The notes under the pieces were generated by a model. It saw only the letters and a list, made by a program, of their open reading frames with translations. It was not told where the DNA came from and did no database searches. Positions 17,430-26,409 of a stretch of 64,000 nt of DNA are shown here, piece after piece. The position numbers and the translations under genes were made by a program. The DNA comes from Massilia kyonggiensis (GTDB taxonomy: Bacteria > Pseudomonadota > Gammaproteobacteria > Burkholderiales > Burkholderiaceae_D), in contig NZ_JANUGY010000008.1 of NCBI RefSeq assembly GCF_024756235.1, positions 310,001 to 374,000 of the forward strand, read 5' to 3'. How positions within the stretch are numbered: the stretch's first letter is position 1; every line of letters begins with the position of its first letter.

Positions 17430-19955
17430 TTACTGCCCCTGGCTGTCCAGCACCACCTGCGCCCCTTCGAGCCCGTCCGCGCTGGCCGTCAGGGTCAGCT
17501 TCCCAGCTTCGCCGGCCTTCGTCTTCACGATGGCCAGCGCCAGGCCGTTGAACGCCTTGCGCTGCGGCGACTGGAACGCTTCCAGGTCGGTCGCGTCGCC
17601 GTTGTCCGTCGCGACGATCTCGCCCGGCCCGGACAGCTTGAAGGTGATGCGGTCATGCGCGCGCGGCACGGGGCGGCCGTCCTTGTCCGCGATCGTGACC
17701 GTCACGAACGACAGGTCCTTCCCGTCCGCGCGCACCTGCGCCCGGTCGGCTTTCACGAGCAGCTTCGCGGGCGTGCCCGTCGTCGCGACGGTGTCCTCGG
17801 CCCAGCGCTTGCCCTTCTTGTAGACGACCGCTTTCAGCGTGCCGGGCTGGTAGACGACGTCGTCCCAGCGCAGGCGGTAGTCGCGCGGGCCGCGTTTCTT
17901 GCGGCCGAGCGACTTGCCGTTCAAGAACAGCTCCGCCTCGTCGCCGGACGTGTACAGGTGTACCGGCGTGACCTGGCCCACGCGCTCCGGCCAGTTCCAG
18001 TGCGGCAGCAGGTGCGCCATCGGCAGTTCCGGGCGCCAGCGGGCCTGGTACAGGTAGAAGCGGTCCTTCTTGAAGCCGGCCAGGTCGATGATGCCGAAGT
18101 ACGAGCTGCGCGACGGCTTCGCGATCTTCTTCAGCGCGGCCAGTTCCTGCGCGGCGCGCTGCTGCTGTGCCGGATCCGTGAAATTCAGCAGGTTCGTCGA
18201 GTCGTCGTTGTACGGCGTCGGCTCGCCCAGGTAGTCGAAGCCCGTCCACACGAATTCGCCCGCCACGAACGGGTTGTCGTCCTGGCCCCTGAATTCGACG
18301 TCCGGCGACGTCGCCCACGGCGGTGCCGTCAGGTCGTAGCTGCTCACCTGGAAGTTGAAGGCGCCCTTGGCCTTGTCGTCGCTGACCGGGAAGAAGTATT
18401 CGCCGCGCGAGCTGACCGTCGACGCGGTCTCGCTGCCGTAGATCGGCAGGTAAGGCGCGGATGCGTGCATCTTGCCGTATTCGCCCGGCTTGTAGTTGTA
18501 GCCGAACAGGTCGACCACGTTCTGGAAGCCGTTGTAGCCGGAGTCGGTATGGTTGTACGCCGACGTGACGGGGCGCGTGCGGTCTTCGCCGCGCGCGATC
18601 TCGGCCAGGTGCGCGGCCAGCTTCCAGCCTTCGGGCCTGCCCTGCTCGGGGATCTCGTTGCCGGTGCTCCAGGCGATCACGCTCGGGTGGTTGCGGTCGC
18701 GCCGGATCTGCTCGCGCAAGTCCTTCTCGTGCCATTCGTCGAACGACGTGTGGTAGTCGTTCGGCGTTTTCTTCTCGTGCCACATGTCGAACGCCTCGTC
18801 CAGCACGACGAAGCCCATGCGGTCCGCAAGGTCGAGCAGCTCCGGCGCCGGCGGATTGTGGCTCGTGCGGATCGCGTTCGTGCCCATCTCGCGCAGCAGT
18901 TCCAGCTGGCGCTCCAGCGCACGCTCGTTGATCGCGCTGCCCAGCGCACCCAGGTCGTGGTGCATGCACACGCCGTTCAGCGGCACGCGCTGGCCGTTCA
19001 GCAGGAAGCCGTTCTTCGCGTCGAACACGGCGGTGCGGATGCCGAACGGGGTTTCCACCACGTCCGCCACCTGGCCGTTTTCCGTGACGGTCGTCACAGC
19101 CACGTAGCGCTGCGGGCTCGCGATGCTCCACAGCTTCGGCTGCGGCACTGTCAGCGTCTGCGTGAGACTGGCCTGGCGGTCGCCCTCCACCTTGGTCACC
19201 TTGGTCGCAGCCTGGCGCGCCACCGGGGCCGCCCCGCGCTTGCCGGCCGCGTCGAGCGTGTAGATCTCGGTCGCGACCTGCACCTGCGCGGCGCGGCCGA
19301 TGCTCTCCACCGTCGTCTGTACGGACACCGTCGCGGAAGCCTTCGACACCTGCGGCGTCGTCACGAACGTGCCGTACTGCGCCACGTGCACGGGCGCCGT
19401 CTTGACGAGCCACACGTGGCGGTAGATGCCGCCGCCCGGATACCAGCGCGAGGAATGCTCGGGGTTGTCGAGCCGGATCGCCACGACGTTGTCGCTGCCC
19501 GGCTTCGCGAACGGCGTCAGGTCCACGCGCCACGACGCATAGCCGTACGGCCGGCCGCCCACGTATTGACCGTTGACCCACACCTTCGCGTGCGACATGG
19601 CGCCGTCGATGTCCAGGTAGACGCGGCGGCCCGCGTCGCCGGCCGGCAAGGTGAAGTGCTTGCGGTACCAGCCCACGCCCCACCAAGGCAGCTTGCCGGT
19701 CTCGCCCGGATACTCCTGCTTGAACGGTCCTTCGACGCCCCAGTCGTGCGGCAGGTCGAGCTTGCGCCAGGCGGCGTCGTCGAAGCCCGGCTGGGCGGTG
19801 GCGTCCGGCGTCGCGCTGCCGGCCGGATCGCCCTTCGCGAAGCGCCAGCCGGCGTCGAACGACAGGCGCTCGCGGACGTCGGCGGCATGGGCGGCGCCGC
19901 ACAGCAGGGCGACGCCGAAGGCAACGATGGTGAGGGAACGGGGAAGAAGCGTCAT
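17430..19955 (-). CDS. Exported GH2 beta-galactosidase
   Basis: This 841-residue protein has a signal peptide (1-24, GAAHA/AD). It has the GH2 order: sugar-binding jelly roll (about 28-190), Ig-like domain (190-305), (beta/alpha)8 domain (305-600), then a DUF4982-like strand block (about 655-735, DDVVYQPGTLKAVVYKKG) and a C-terminal Ig-like domain (about 735-841). The acid/base is Glu434 in STGNEIPEQ and the nucleophile Glu509 in IYGSETAST. Galactosidase is the best guess; other GH2 activities are not excluded. With the GH42 gene and membrane AraC gene it forms a galactoside-use block. The ribosome site is weak (GAG). Confidence 0.9.
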   Translation of the reverse strand: MTLLPRSLTIVAFGVALLCGAAHAADVRERLSFDAGWRFAKGDPAGSATPDATAQPGFDDAAWRKLDLPHDWGVEGPFKQEYPGETGKLPWWGVGWYRKHFTLPAGDAGRRVYLDIDGAMSHAKVWVNGQYVGGRPYGYASWRVDLTPFAKPGSDNVVAIRLDNPEHSSRWYPGGGIYRHVWLVKTAPVHVAQYGTFVTTPQVSKASATVSVQTTVESIGRAAQVQVATEIYTLDAAGKRGAAPVARQAATKVTKVEGDRQASLTQTLTVPQPKLWSIASPQRYVAVTTVTENGQVADVVETPFGIRTAVFDAKNGFLLNGQRVPLNGVCMHHDLGALGSAINERALERQLELLREMGTNAIRTSHNPPAPELLDLADRMGFVVLDEAFDMWHEKKTPNDYHTSFDEWHEKDLREQIRRDRNHPSVIAWSTGNEIPEQGRPEGWKLAAHLAEIARGEDRTRPVTSAYNHTDSGYNGFQNVVDLFGYNYKPGEYGKMHASAPYLPIYGSETASTVSSRGEYFFPVSDDKAKGAFNFQVSSYDLTAPPWATSPDVEFRGQDDNPFVAGEFVWTGFDYLGEPTPYNDDSTNLLNFTDPAQQQRAAQELAALKKIAKPSRSSYFGIIDLAGFKKDRFYLYQARWRPELPMAHLLPHWNWPERVGQVTPVHLYTSGDEAELFLNGKSLGRKKRGPRDYRLRWDDVVYQPGTLKAVVYKKGKRWAEDTVATTGTPAKLLVKADRAQVRADGKDLSFVTVTIADKDGRPVPRAHDRITFKLSGPGEIVATDNGDATDLEAFQSPQRKAFNGLALAIVKTKAGEAGKLTLTASADGLEGAQVVLDSQGQ

Positions 19956-20071
19956 GGTCTCGTCGTTATGGTTATGAGAAGGGAAACCTGAAGTATGAGC
20001 CAGCCTCCCCGCGCCCAGCTATATGAAATGGGCCGGGCCGGTATCCAAAAGCGCGATAGCAGATGCCTCCT

Positions 20072-23000
20072 TCACGGGTGCCCGTGCAGCCGTTTCGCTT
20101 CGAATTCGGCGAACGCCTCGCGCAGCGCCTCGTCCAGTTCCGTGTCGACCCAGGGTTTCGTCAGGAACTTGAAGATCGCGCCGCGGTTGACGGCATCCGT
20201 GACCGACTGCAGGTCCGTGTACCCCGACAGCACCATGCGCACGGCGAGCGGATACATCTGCTTCACGCGCGCGAGGAATTCGGTGCCGCTCATCCCCCGC
20301 ATGCGCTGGTCGCACACGATGACCCCGACCTCGGTCGTCGCGAGGATCTCGAACGCCTCGCGCGCGTTGCTCGCCACCAGCACGCGGTAGCCGCTCTGGC
20401 GCATCGAGCGCCGGATCGCCGCCAGCAGGTTCACTTCGTCGTCCACGTACAGCAGCGTGCGGTGGTAGGGCTGCGGCTGCAGCTTGTCCAGCGCGAGCGC
20501 CTTCTCCTCGCGCAGCATGCGCGCGCAGTCCTCGGCGGACGCCGGCCGCCCGAACAGATAGCCCTGCACCTCGTCGCACCCGTTCTGCGCCAGCAGCGCC
20601 AGCTGCCCTTCCGTTTCCACGCCTTCCGCGATCACGTCCAGCCGCAGGCCGTGCCCCATCGCGATCACGGCGCGCGCGATCGCCAGGTCGTCCGGGTCGG
20701 ACGTCAGGTCGTGCACGAACGACTGGTCCAGCTTCAGGCGGTCGACGGGGAAGCGCTTCAGGTAGTTCAGGTTCGAATACCCCGTGCCAAAATCGTCGAT
20801 GGCCAGGCGCACGCCCATTTCCCGCAGCTGGCACAGGATGTCGACGGTCTTCTGCGGGTCTTCCATCGACGCGCTTTCCGTCAGTTCCAGTTCGAGCAGC
20901 TTCGGCTCCAGTCCCGTCTCGCCGAGGATCTTGGCGACCGTGTCGACGATCCGTTCCGAGAACTGGCGCGCCGACAGGTTGACCGACACCGGCACGGCGC
21001 GCAGGCCCTCGCGCTGCCACGCGACGCTCTGTTCGCACGCCAGCCGCAACACCCGCTCGCCGATGGGCAGGACCATGCCCGTCTCCTCCGCCAGGCCGAT
21101 GAAGCGGCCCGGCGGGATCAGGCCCAGTTCCGGGTGCTGCCAGCGCAGCAGCGCCTCGAAGCCGATGATCTGGCCCGTGGCGAGGCTCGCCTGCGGCTGG
21201 TAGTACACGATCAGCTCGTCGCGTTCGAGCGCGCGGCGCAAGGCGTTCTCGAAGCGGAAGCGCTCGTACACGCCGTCGTTGAGTTCCGGGCGGTAGAACG
21301 CGTAGCGCTCGTCCTTGCTGGCCAGCGCGCGCTGCAGTGCCGCCTCGGCGTCCTGCGTGAGACCGTCGTAGTCGTCGGCGTCGTTCGGGAACAGCGCGAT
21401 GCCGATGCACGGGTCCAGGTGCACCTCCTCGCCGTCGTGGGCGAACGACTGGTCCATGCGCTCCAGCACTAGGCGCGCCAGCGCGGCCAGCTCCGCCTCG
21501 TTCGCGCGCAGCGCGGCCAGCGTGAACGTGCGCTCGCCCGTGCGCGCGACGGTGAGGTCGGCGTCCTGCAATTCGCCGAGGCGGCTCGCGGCCTGGCGCA
21601 GCAGCGCCTGTTCCGCCTCCAGCCCGACACTGGCCCGGATCACCTGCAGCCGCGTCAAACGCAACAGCATGTAGCCGAGCAGCGGCTTGCCGTCGATGAC
21701 GCGGGCCTGCATCTGGCGCACGCGGTCGCGCAGCAGCACGTCGTTGGGCAGGCCCGTCTCGCGGTCGAAGTTGGAGAGATAGCGCAGGCTTTCTTCCGCG
21801 CGGCGCAGCTCCGTCACGTCCATCCCCGCCGTGACCACGTACTGCACGCTGCCGTCGGCGCGGCGGAGCATGGTCGACGACCAGATCACGGAGCGGACGG
21901 TCCCGTCGCGCGCCACCCATTCGCCGCTCTGCTGCACGGGCACGGCGCCGGCCGGCGACGCATTGAACTCGATGGGCGCGTTGTCGGCGCGGCGGAACAG
22001 GTCGCGGAACGGCCGTCCCAGTACCTCTTCCGCGCGCCAGCCCGACGTCTGCTCGCAGGCCGGGTTGAACAGCCGGATGCTGCCGTCGCCGTCGACCACG
22101 CAGACGAGCGCCCCGGACAGGTTCACGACGGCCGACAGCAGCGCGCGTTCCGATTCCAGCGCGGCGGTGCGCTCATCGACCAGGCGCTCCATGTTGCCGT
22201 ACAGGTGCGCGCGCTCGACGGCGACGGCGATCTGGCTGCCGACCGTCTCGAGCACCTGGCGGTCGTCCTCGGCCAGCGGGCCGTCGCCGACGGTCAGGCA
22301 CATCATACCGCGGCTGCGCGTGCCGGTCGACAGCGGGATGCGCAGGCTGGGGAAGCCGCGGCACGTCGACCGCATCACCGCCGCGGGCTGCGGCCCCGCC
22401 GGCGGCACGCAGGTGCACGGCGCCATCGCGGCGCCGGTGCCGTCGCGCGCGACGGCGAACGTGGGCCGGCCGTCGTGGTCGTGCAGGCGGATCGTCGCGC
22501 CGGTCACGCCCGGCAGGTCCAGCACGCGGTCGAGCGCGCGCTCGGCCACGTCCTGCTCCGACAGCACCGGATTGATCGCTTCCGCGACCCGGTACAGCCC
22601 CTCCAGCGACTGGTACGAATGGGCGATGCGCTCCTGCTGGGCGCGCAGCTGCTCCGTCATGTGGATCGCTTCCTCGTACGTCGAGATCAGGAGGTCGAAG
22701 ATCTGCTGGCGTTCCGCCGTGATGAAATGGGTCTGGCCGCCGAGGTTGATCTTCATCCCCAGCTGCACCCGCTCGTTGGAACGCAGCGCGCGGTTGGCGA
22801 GGATGAAGCGGATGCGGCCCAGCAGGTAGTCCGCCTCGAACGGCTTGCGGATGAAGTTGTCGGCGCCGCAGTCCAGGCCCTTGATCACGTCGTACAGGCT
22901 GGAGAGCGACGTGAGCAGGATCACCGGCACGTCGCGCAGGCGCACGTCCTGCTTGATCGCCTTGCACATCTCGAAGCCGTCCATGCGCGGCATGTTGATG

Positions 23001-23206
23001 TCGGTGACGATGAGCGTCGGCGGTCGCTGTCGGGCCGCCTCCAGGCCCGCTCGGCCATCGGATGCGATGCGCACCCGGTAGCCCACGGTTTCGAGCAGTT
23101 GCGCCAGCTGGCGGGCCTGCGTGGCGCTGTCCTCCACCACCAGGATCTCGATGTCGTTCGTGGTTTCGGTACCGCGTTCGACGACGTTCTCGGGAGACGT
23201 GCTCAT
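20072..23206 (-). CDS. REC-GAF-PAS-GGDEF(degenerate)-EAL-REC c-di-GMP phosphodiesterase
   Basis: This is a 1044-residue cytoplasmic output protein of the chemosensory operon. Domains in order: a CheY-like receiver (18-140, Asp69), GAF (about 205-335), PAS (350-470), a GGDEF-like domain (470-640) whose active-site loop reads RTGERTF and cannot be a cyclase, and an EAL domain (655-900). The EAL domain has all key residues: Glu684 in FEALLRW, ELTES (774-778), Asp804-Asp805 in DDFGTGYS and Glu861 in AEGVE. A second receiver of a different subfamily follows (917-1040, Asp966). Hydrolysis of c-di-GMP to pGpG is expected, gated by receiver phosphorylation. ATG 23206 overlaps the cheB stop by 4 bases. 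CheA should phosphorylate the first receiver; the kinase for the second is unknown. Confidence 0.9.
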   Translation of the reverse strand: MSTSPENVVERGTETTNDIEILVVEDSATQARQLAQLLETVGYRVRIASDGRAGLEAARQRPPTLIVTDINMPRMDGFEMCKAIKQDVRLRDVPVILLTSLSSLYDVIKGLDCGADNFIRKPFEADYLLGRIRFILANRALRSNERVQLGMKINLGGQTHFITAERQQIFDLLISTYEEAIHMTEQLRAQQERIAHSYQSLEGLYRVAEAINPVLSEQDVAERALDRVLDLPGVTGATIRLHDHDGRPTFAVARDGTGAAMAPCTCVPPAGPQPAAVMRSTCRGFPSLRIPLSTGTRSRGMMCLTVGDGPLAEDDRQVLETVGSQIAVAVERAHLYGNMERLVDERTAALESERALLSAVVNLSGALVCVVDGDGSIRLFNPACEQTSGWRAEEVLGRPFRDLFRRADNAPIEFNASPAGAVPVQQSGEWVARDGTVRSVIWSSTMLRRADGSVQYVVTAGMDVTELRRAEESLRYLSNFDRETGLPNDVLLRDRVRQMQARVIDGKPLLGYMLLRLTRLQVIRASVGLEAEQALLRQAASRLGELQDADLTVARTGERTFTLAALRANEAELAALARLVLERMDQSFAHDGEEVHLDPCIGIALFPNDADDYDGLTQDAEAALQRALASKDERYAFYRPELNDGVYERFRFENALRRALERDELIVYYQPQASLATGQIIGFEALLRWQHPELGLIPPGRFIGLAEETGMVLPIGERVLRLACEQSVAWQREGLRAVPVSVNLSARQFSERIVDTVAKILGETGLEPKLLELELTESASMEDPQKTVDILCQLREMGVRLAIDDFGTGYSNLNYLKRFPVDRLKLDQSFVHDLTSDPDDLAIARAVIAMGHGLRLDVIAEGVETEGQLALLAQNGCDEVQGYLFGRPASAEDCARMLREEKALALDKLQPQPYHRTLLYVDDEVNLLAAIRRSMRQSGYRVLVASNAREAFEILATTEVGVIVCDQRMRGMSGTEFLARVKQMYPLAVRMVLSGYTDLQSVTDAVNRGAIFKFLTKPWVDTELDEALREAFAEFEAKRLHGHP

Positions 23207-24261
23207 GGAAGGTCTCCATTCGTTGGGAAAACGGAAGACGGAAACGGCTCGGCCGGCAAACGCGCCAGCACCTTGCCGATTTCCGCGGGCTCGAGCACCA
23301 GCATCGCGGCGTCCAGCTTCAACGCTTCGCCGGGCATGCCGTAGACGACGGCGCTCGCGCGGTCCTGCGCGATCGTCAGCGCGCCGTGCTCGCGCAATGA
23401 TTTCATTTCGGCCGAGCCGTCCTTGCCCATGCCGGTCAGCAGGACGGCCGCGGTGGCCGGACGCAGTTCGGGATCGATGGCGCGGAACAGGTGCGACACG
23501 GACGGGCACATGCCGTGTTCCGGCGGCGCCAGCACGAGCCGGCCGACGAGCCCCGGGCCCAGCGCCGCCTGCCAGCCTTCCGGGACGAGGCAGGCACGCC
23601 CGCCCGTCAGCGGCGCGCCATCCCTGAGCACCTCGACCGGGTAGCCGCTGGCCTCGCCCAGCCAGGTCGCCAGCCCGTCCATGAAGCCGGGGGCGAGATG
23701 CTGCACGATCACGACCGGCAGCGGATAGTCGCCCGGCAGTTCGGCCAGGATGTCGCGCAGCACGGTCGGTCCGCCCGTCGACGCGCCGATGGCGACGAGG
23801 CGCCGCGGCGCCCCCTGCAGCGGACGCGCGGCCCGGCGCGCATCGCTCCAGCGGCGCACGACGCGCACCTCGGCCATCGCCTTCACCGTGCGCACGAGGT
23901 CGCGCGCGCTGTCCGCATGCGCCGGGTTGCCGATGCCGAGCGGGCGCCGCACCAGCACCAGCGCACCCGCCTCGATCGCGCGGAAGCTGGCGTCGACCTC
24001 GGCCCGGTCGTCGCTGCCGCTGACGACGACGATGCGCGTGGGGCATTCCCGCATGATGCGGCGGATGGCTTCGAAGCCGTCCATGCGCGGCATGTGCAGG
24101 TCCATCGTGATCACGTCGGGCTGCAGCTCGCGCGCGAGCTTCAGGGCTTCCTCGCCGTCCGCCGCGCACCCGACCACCGCGAGGCCCGGGGCCGTGCCGA
24201 GGATGTGCATGAGGAGCGCCCGCACCGAATTCGAATCGTCGACGACGAGTACCCGGATCAT
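23203..24261 (-). CDS. cheB: CheB chemoreceptor methylesterase
   Basis: This 352-residue protein has a receiver (1-120; DDS 8-10, phospho-Asp54) and a C-terminal methylesterase (about 152-340) with catalytic Ser161 in GASTGG, His188 in VIVQHLAPG and Asp281 in GMGKDGS. It removes methyl groups from receptor glutamates, opposing CheR and adapting the pathway (WspF role). It overlaps cheA and the output gene by 4 bases at each end, so the operon is translationally coupled. Confidence 0.95.
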   Translation of the reverse strand: MIRVLVVDDSNSVRALLMHILGTAPGLAVVGCAADGEEALKLARELQPDVITMDLHMPRMDGFEAIRRIMRECPTRIVVVSGSDDRAEVDASFRAIEAGALVLVRRPLGIGNPAHADSARDLVRTVKAMAEVRVVRRWSDARRAARPLQGAPRRLVAIGASTGGPTVLRDILAELPGDYPLPVVIVQHLAPGFMDGLATWLGEASGYPVEVLRDGAPLTGGRACLVPEGWQAALGPGLVGRLVLAPPEHGMCPSVSHLFRAIDPELRPATAAVLLTGMGKDGSAEMKSLREHGALTIAQDRASAVVYGMPGEALKLDAAMLVLEPAEIGKVLARLPAEPFPSSVFPTNGDLP

Positions 24262-26402
24262 GATCCCTCCATCCCCGCCACCCGGCGCACGGTCGCCAGC
24301 AGGCGGTCCTGATCGAAACTGCCCTTCGTGAAATACGCGTCCGCGCCGGCGCGCAGGCCGGCCTCGCGCTGCTCCGGCGTCTGCAGCGACGTCACGAGGA
24401 TCACCGGCAGCTCGGCGGTGGCCGGCGTCGCCCGGATGCTGGCGGTGAGCGCCAGGCCGTCCATGTTCGGCATCTCGACGTCGCTCACGACCACGTCGTA
24501 GCGTCCCGTGCGCAGCCGGGATTGCGCATCGAGGCCGTCGACGGCCGTGTCCACGGCATAGCCGGCGCCTTCCAGGATGTGCTTGAGCAGCAGACGCGAC
24601 GTGACGGAATCTTCCACGACGAGCACCTTGCGCGGTCCCGCCGCCGGCGCCGGCGCGGCGGGAGCCGTTGCAGCGGCGAGGCCGTGCCCGACGACATCGT
24701 CAAGGGCGATCACGGGCGCGAGCGTGCCGTCCCCCAGCTGGGCCGCCCCGCTGAACCAGCGCACCCGGCGCAGCAACGGGCCCAGGGGCTTGGGCAGCAG
24801 GTCCTGCTCGGCGACGATGGCGTCGACCAGCACCCCGAACGCGTGGCCGCCCGCATGCGCCGCGATCACGACGCCCTCCGCGGCGGCGCCGGGCCGCGCC
24901 GTGCCGAACAACGCCCCGAGGCGCACGAGGGGCAGCACGCGGCCGCCCACCAGCACGGTCTCGCGGCCCTCGACGGTGTCCACGGCCGCCTGCGCCGCGC
25001 TGCGCACGGCCTCCAGGCCAGCGAGCGGCAGCGCGTAGCGGTGGCCGTCGACGTCCACGACCAGCGCGCGCAGGCTCGCCACGCCCACCGGCAGCAGCAG
25101 TTCGAACGACGCGCCGGCGCCCGGCACCGTGCCGACGACCAGCTGCCCGCCGCCCGCCGCGACTTTGTCCGCCACGATGGCCAGCCCCACGCCCCGCCCG
25201 GACACCGGCGTGACCTCGGTCCGGGTCGACACGCCGGCCCGCAGCGCGAGCTGCAGGCGCTGCTGCTCGCTCATCTGCGCGAGTTCCGCCGCGTCCACGC
25301 CGGCACGGCGCGCGACCGCGTCCGTGTCGATGCCGCTGCCGTCGTCGCGCACGCGCACGCACACCGTGCGCGCGTCGCGCTGCGTCACCGCGATCTCGAT
25401 GCGCCCGGCCGGATCCTTGCCCGCGCGCGTACGCTCCCCGGGCGTTTCGATGCCGTGGTCGACGGCATTGGTGACGAGGTGGATCAGCGCTTCGCGCACG
25501 ACGCCCAGCACGCGCCGGTCGAGGTCCACGTCGGCGCCAAAGGTTTCGAGCCGCACCTGCTTGCCGCGCCCCCGCGCCAGGTTGCGCACGAGCGCGGGCA
25601 GCTCGCCGAACGCGGCGGCGGCCGGCACCAGCGCGGTCTCCAGCACCGCGTCGAAAAGGCGGGCGCGCACGCCGTGCAATTCCTTGCCCGTGTTTTCCAG
25701 CCCGGTGGCCAGCTGTGCGCAGGCGAACTCGATGCGTGCCGCTTCGTCGTCGAAGGAGAAGACGCCTTCGCGCCGGCGCGTCGCGATCCCGGCCACGAGC
25801 AGGCGCAATTCGTCGACGTGGTGGCGCAACTTCAGTTCGACGGGCAGCAGGGCTTCCGCGTGGGCGCGGATCGAATCGATGCAGCGGCCGTCGACGCGGA
25901 TGCGCCCGTCGGCCTTGCCGTCCACCGGCGGCTCGGCCGCTTCCGGCGCCTCCGGTACTTCCGGCGCGGGCGCCGCCGCGGGTGGCGGCGCCTCCGCCGC
26001 CTGCGCCGGCAGGTCGGCCGCGGCGGTCTCGACCTGGGCCGCCAGCATGCCCGCCACCTTGCGGCTGCGCAGGCCGGGCGCGTCGACGACCTGGCGCGCG
26101 GCTGCGGCCGCGCGATGCAGCAGGTCGAACTGTTCGGCCGAGCTGCCTGCGCCCGCCCCGCGCGCGGCGCCCAGCATGCTTTCCAGCGCGTGGCACAGAC
26201 GTTCCAGTTCGATCTCGTCGACGGTGCGCGCCGCGCCCTTGAGGGTGTGCAGCACCTTCAGCAAACGCTCGAACAGGGCGTCGCGCTGGCCGGATCCCGC
26301 CTGCTCGAGCGCCACCAGGCCCACGTCGATCTGGGCCAGGTGCTCGCGCGCCTCTTCGCCGAAGATGGCGCGCAACCGTTCCCGGAACGCTTCGTCCGTC
26401 AT
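24258..26402 (-). CDS. CheA-type hybrid histidine kinase with C-terminal receiver (WspE-like)
   Basis: This 714-residue kinase has an HPt domain with His52 in LHTLKGAART, a Pro/Ala-rich linker (about 130-165) in place of a clear P2 domain, and a dimerisation region. The HATPase domain shows HLVTNAVDHGIE, VRDDGSGID and GRGVGLAIV. A CheW-like domain (about 430-570) and a C-terminal receiver (590-712, VVVSDVEMPNMDG) complete it. The CheA-REC fusion and lack of P2 are typical of WspE-type kinases in alternative cellular function pathways, where the appended receiver can act as a phosphate sink. It lies 7 bases after the receptor gene. Confidence 0.93.
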   Translation of the reverse strand: MTDEAFRERLRAIFGEEAREHLAQIDVGLVALEQAGSGQRDALFERLLKVLHTLKGAARTVDEIELERLCHALESMLGAARGAGAGSSAEQFDLLHRAAAAARQVVDAPGLRSRKVAGMLAAQVETAAADLPAQAAEAPPPAAAPAPEVPEAPEAAEPPVDGKADGRIRVDGRCIDSIRAHAEALLPVELKLRHHVDELRLLVAGIATRRREGVFSFDDEAARIEFACAQLATGLENTGKELHGVRARLFDAVLETALVPAAAAFGELPALVRNLARGRGKQVRLETFGADVDLDRRVLGVVREALIHLVTNAVDHGIETPGERTRAGKDPAGRIEIAVTQRDARTVCVRVRDDGSGIDTDAVARRAGVDAAELAQMSEQQRLQLALRAGVSTRTEVTPVSGRGVGLAIVADKVAAGGGQLVVGTVPGAGASFELLLPVGVASLRALVVDVDGHRYALPLAGLEAVRSAAQAAVDTVEGRETVLVGGRVLPLVRLGALFGTARPGAAAEGVVIAAHAGGHAFGVLVDAIVAEQDLLPKPLGPLLRRVRWFSGAAQLGDGTLAPVIALDDVVGHGLAAATAPAAPAPAAGPRKVLVVEDSVTSRLLLKHILEGAGYAVDTAVDGLDAQSRLRTGRYDVVVSDVEMPNMDGLALTASIRATPATAELPVILVTSLQTPEQREAGLRAGADAYFTKGSFDQDRLLATVRRVAGMEGS

Positions 26403-26409
26403 CGCGGGA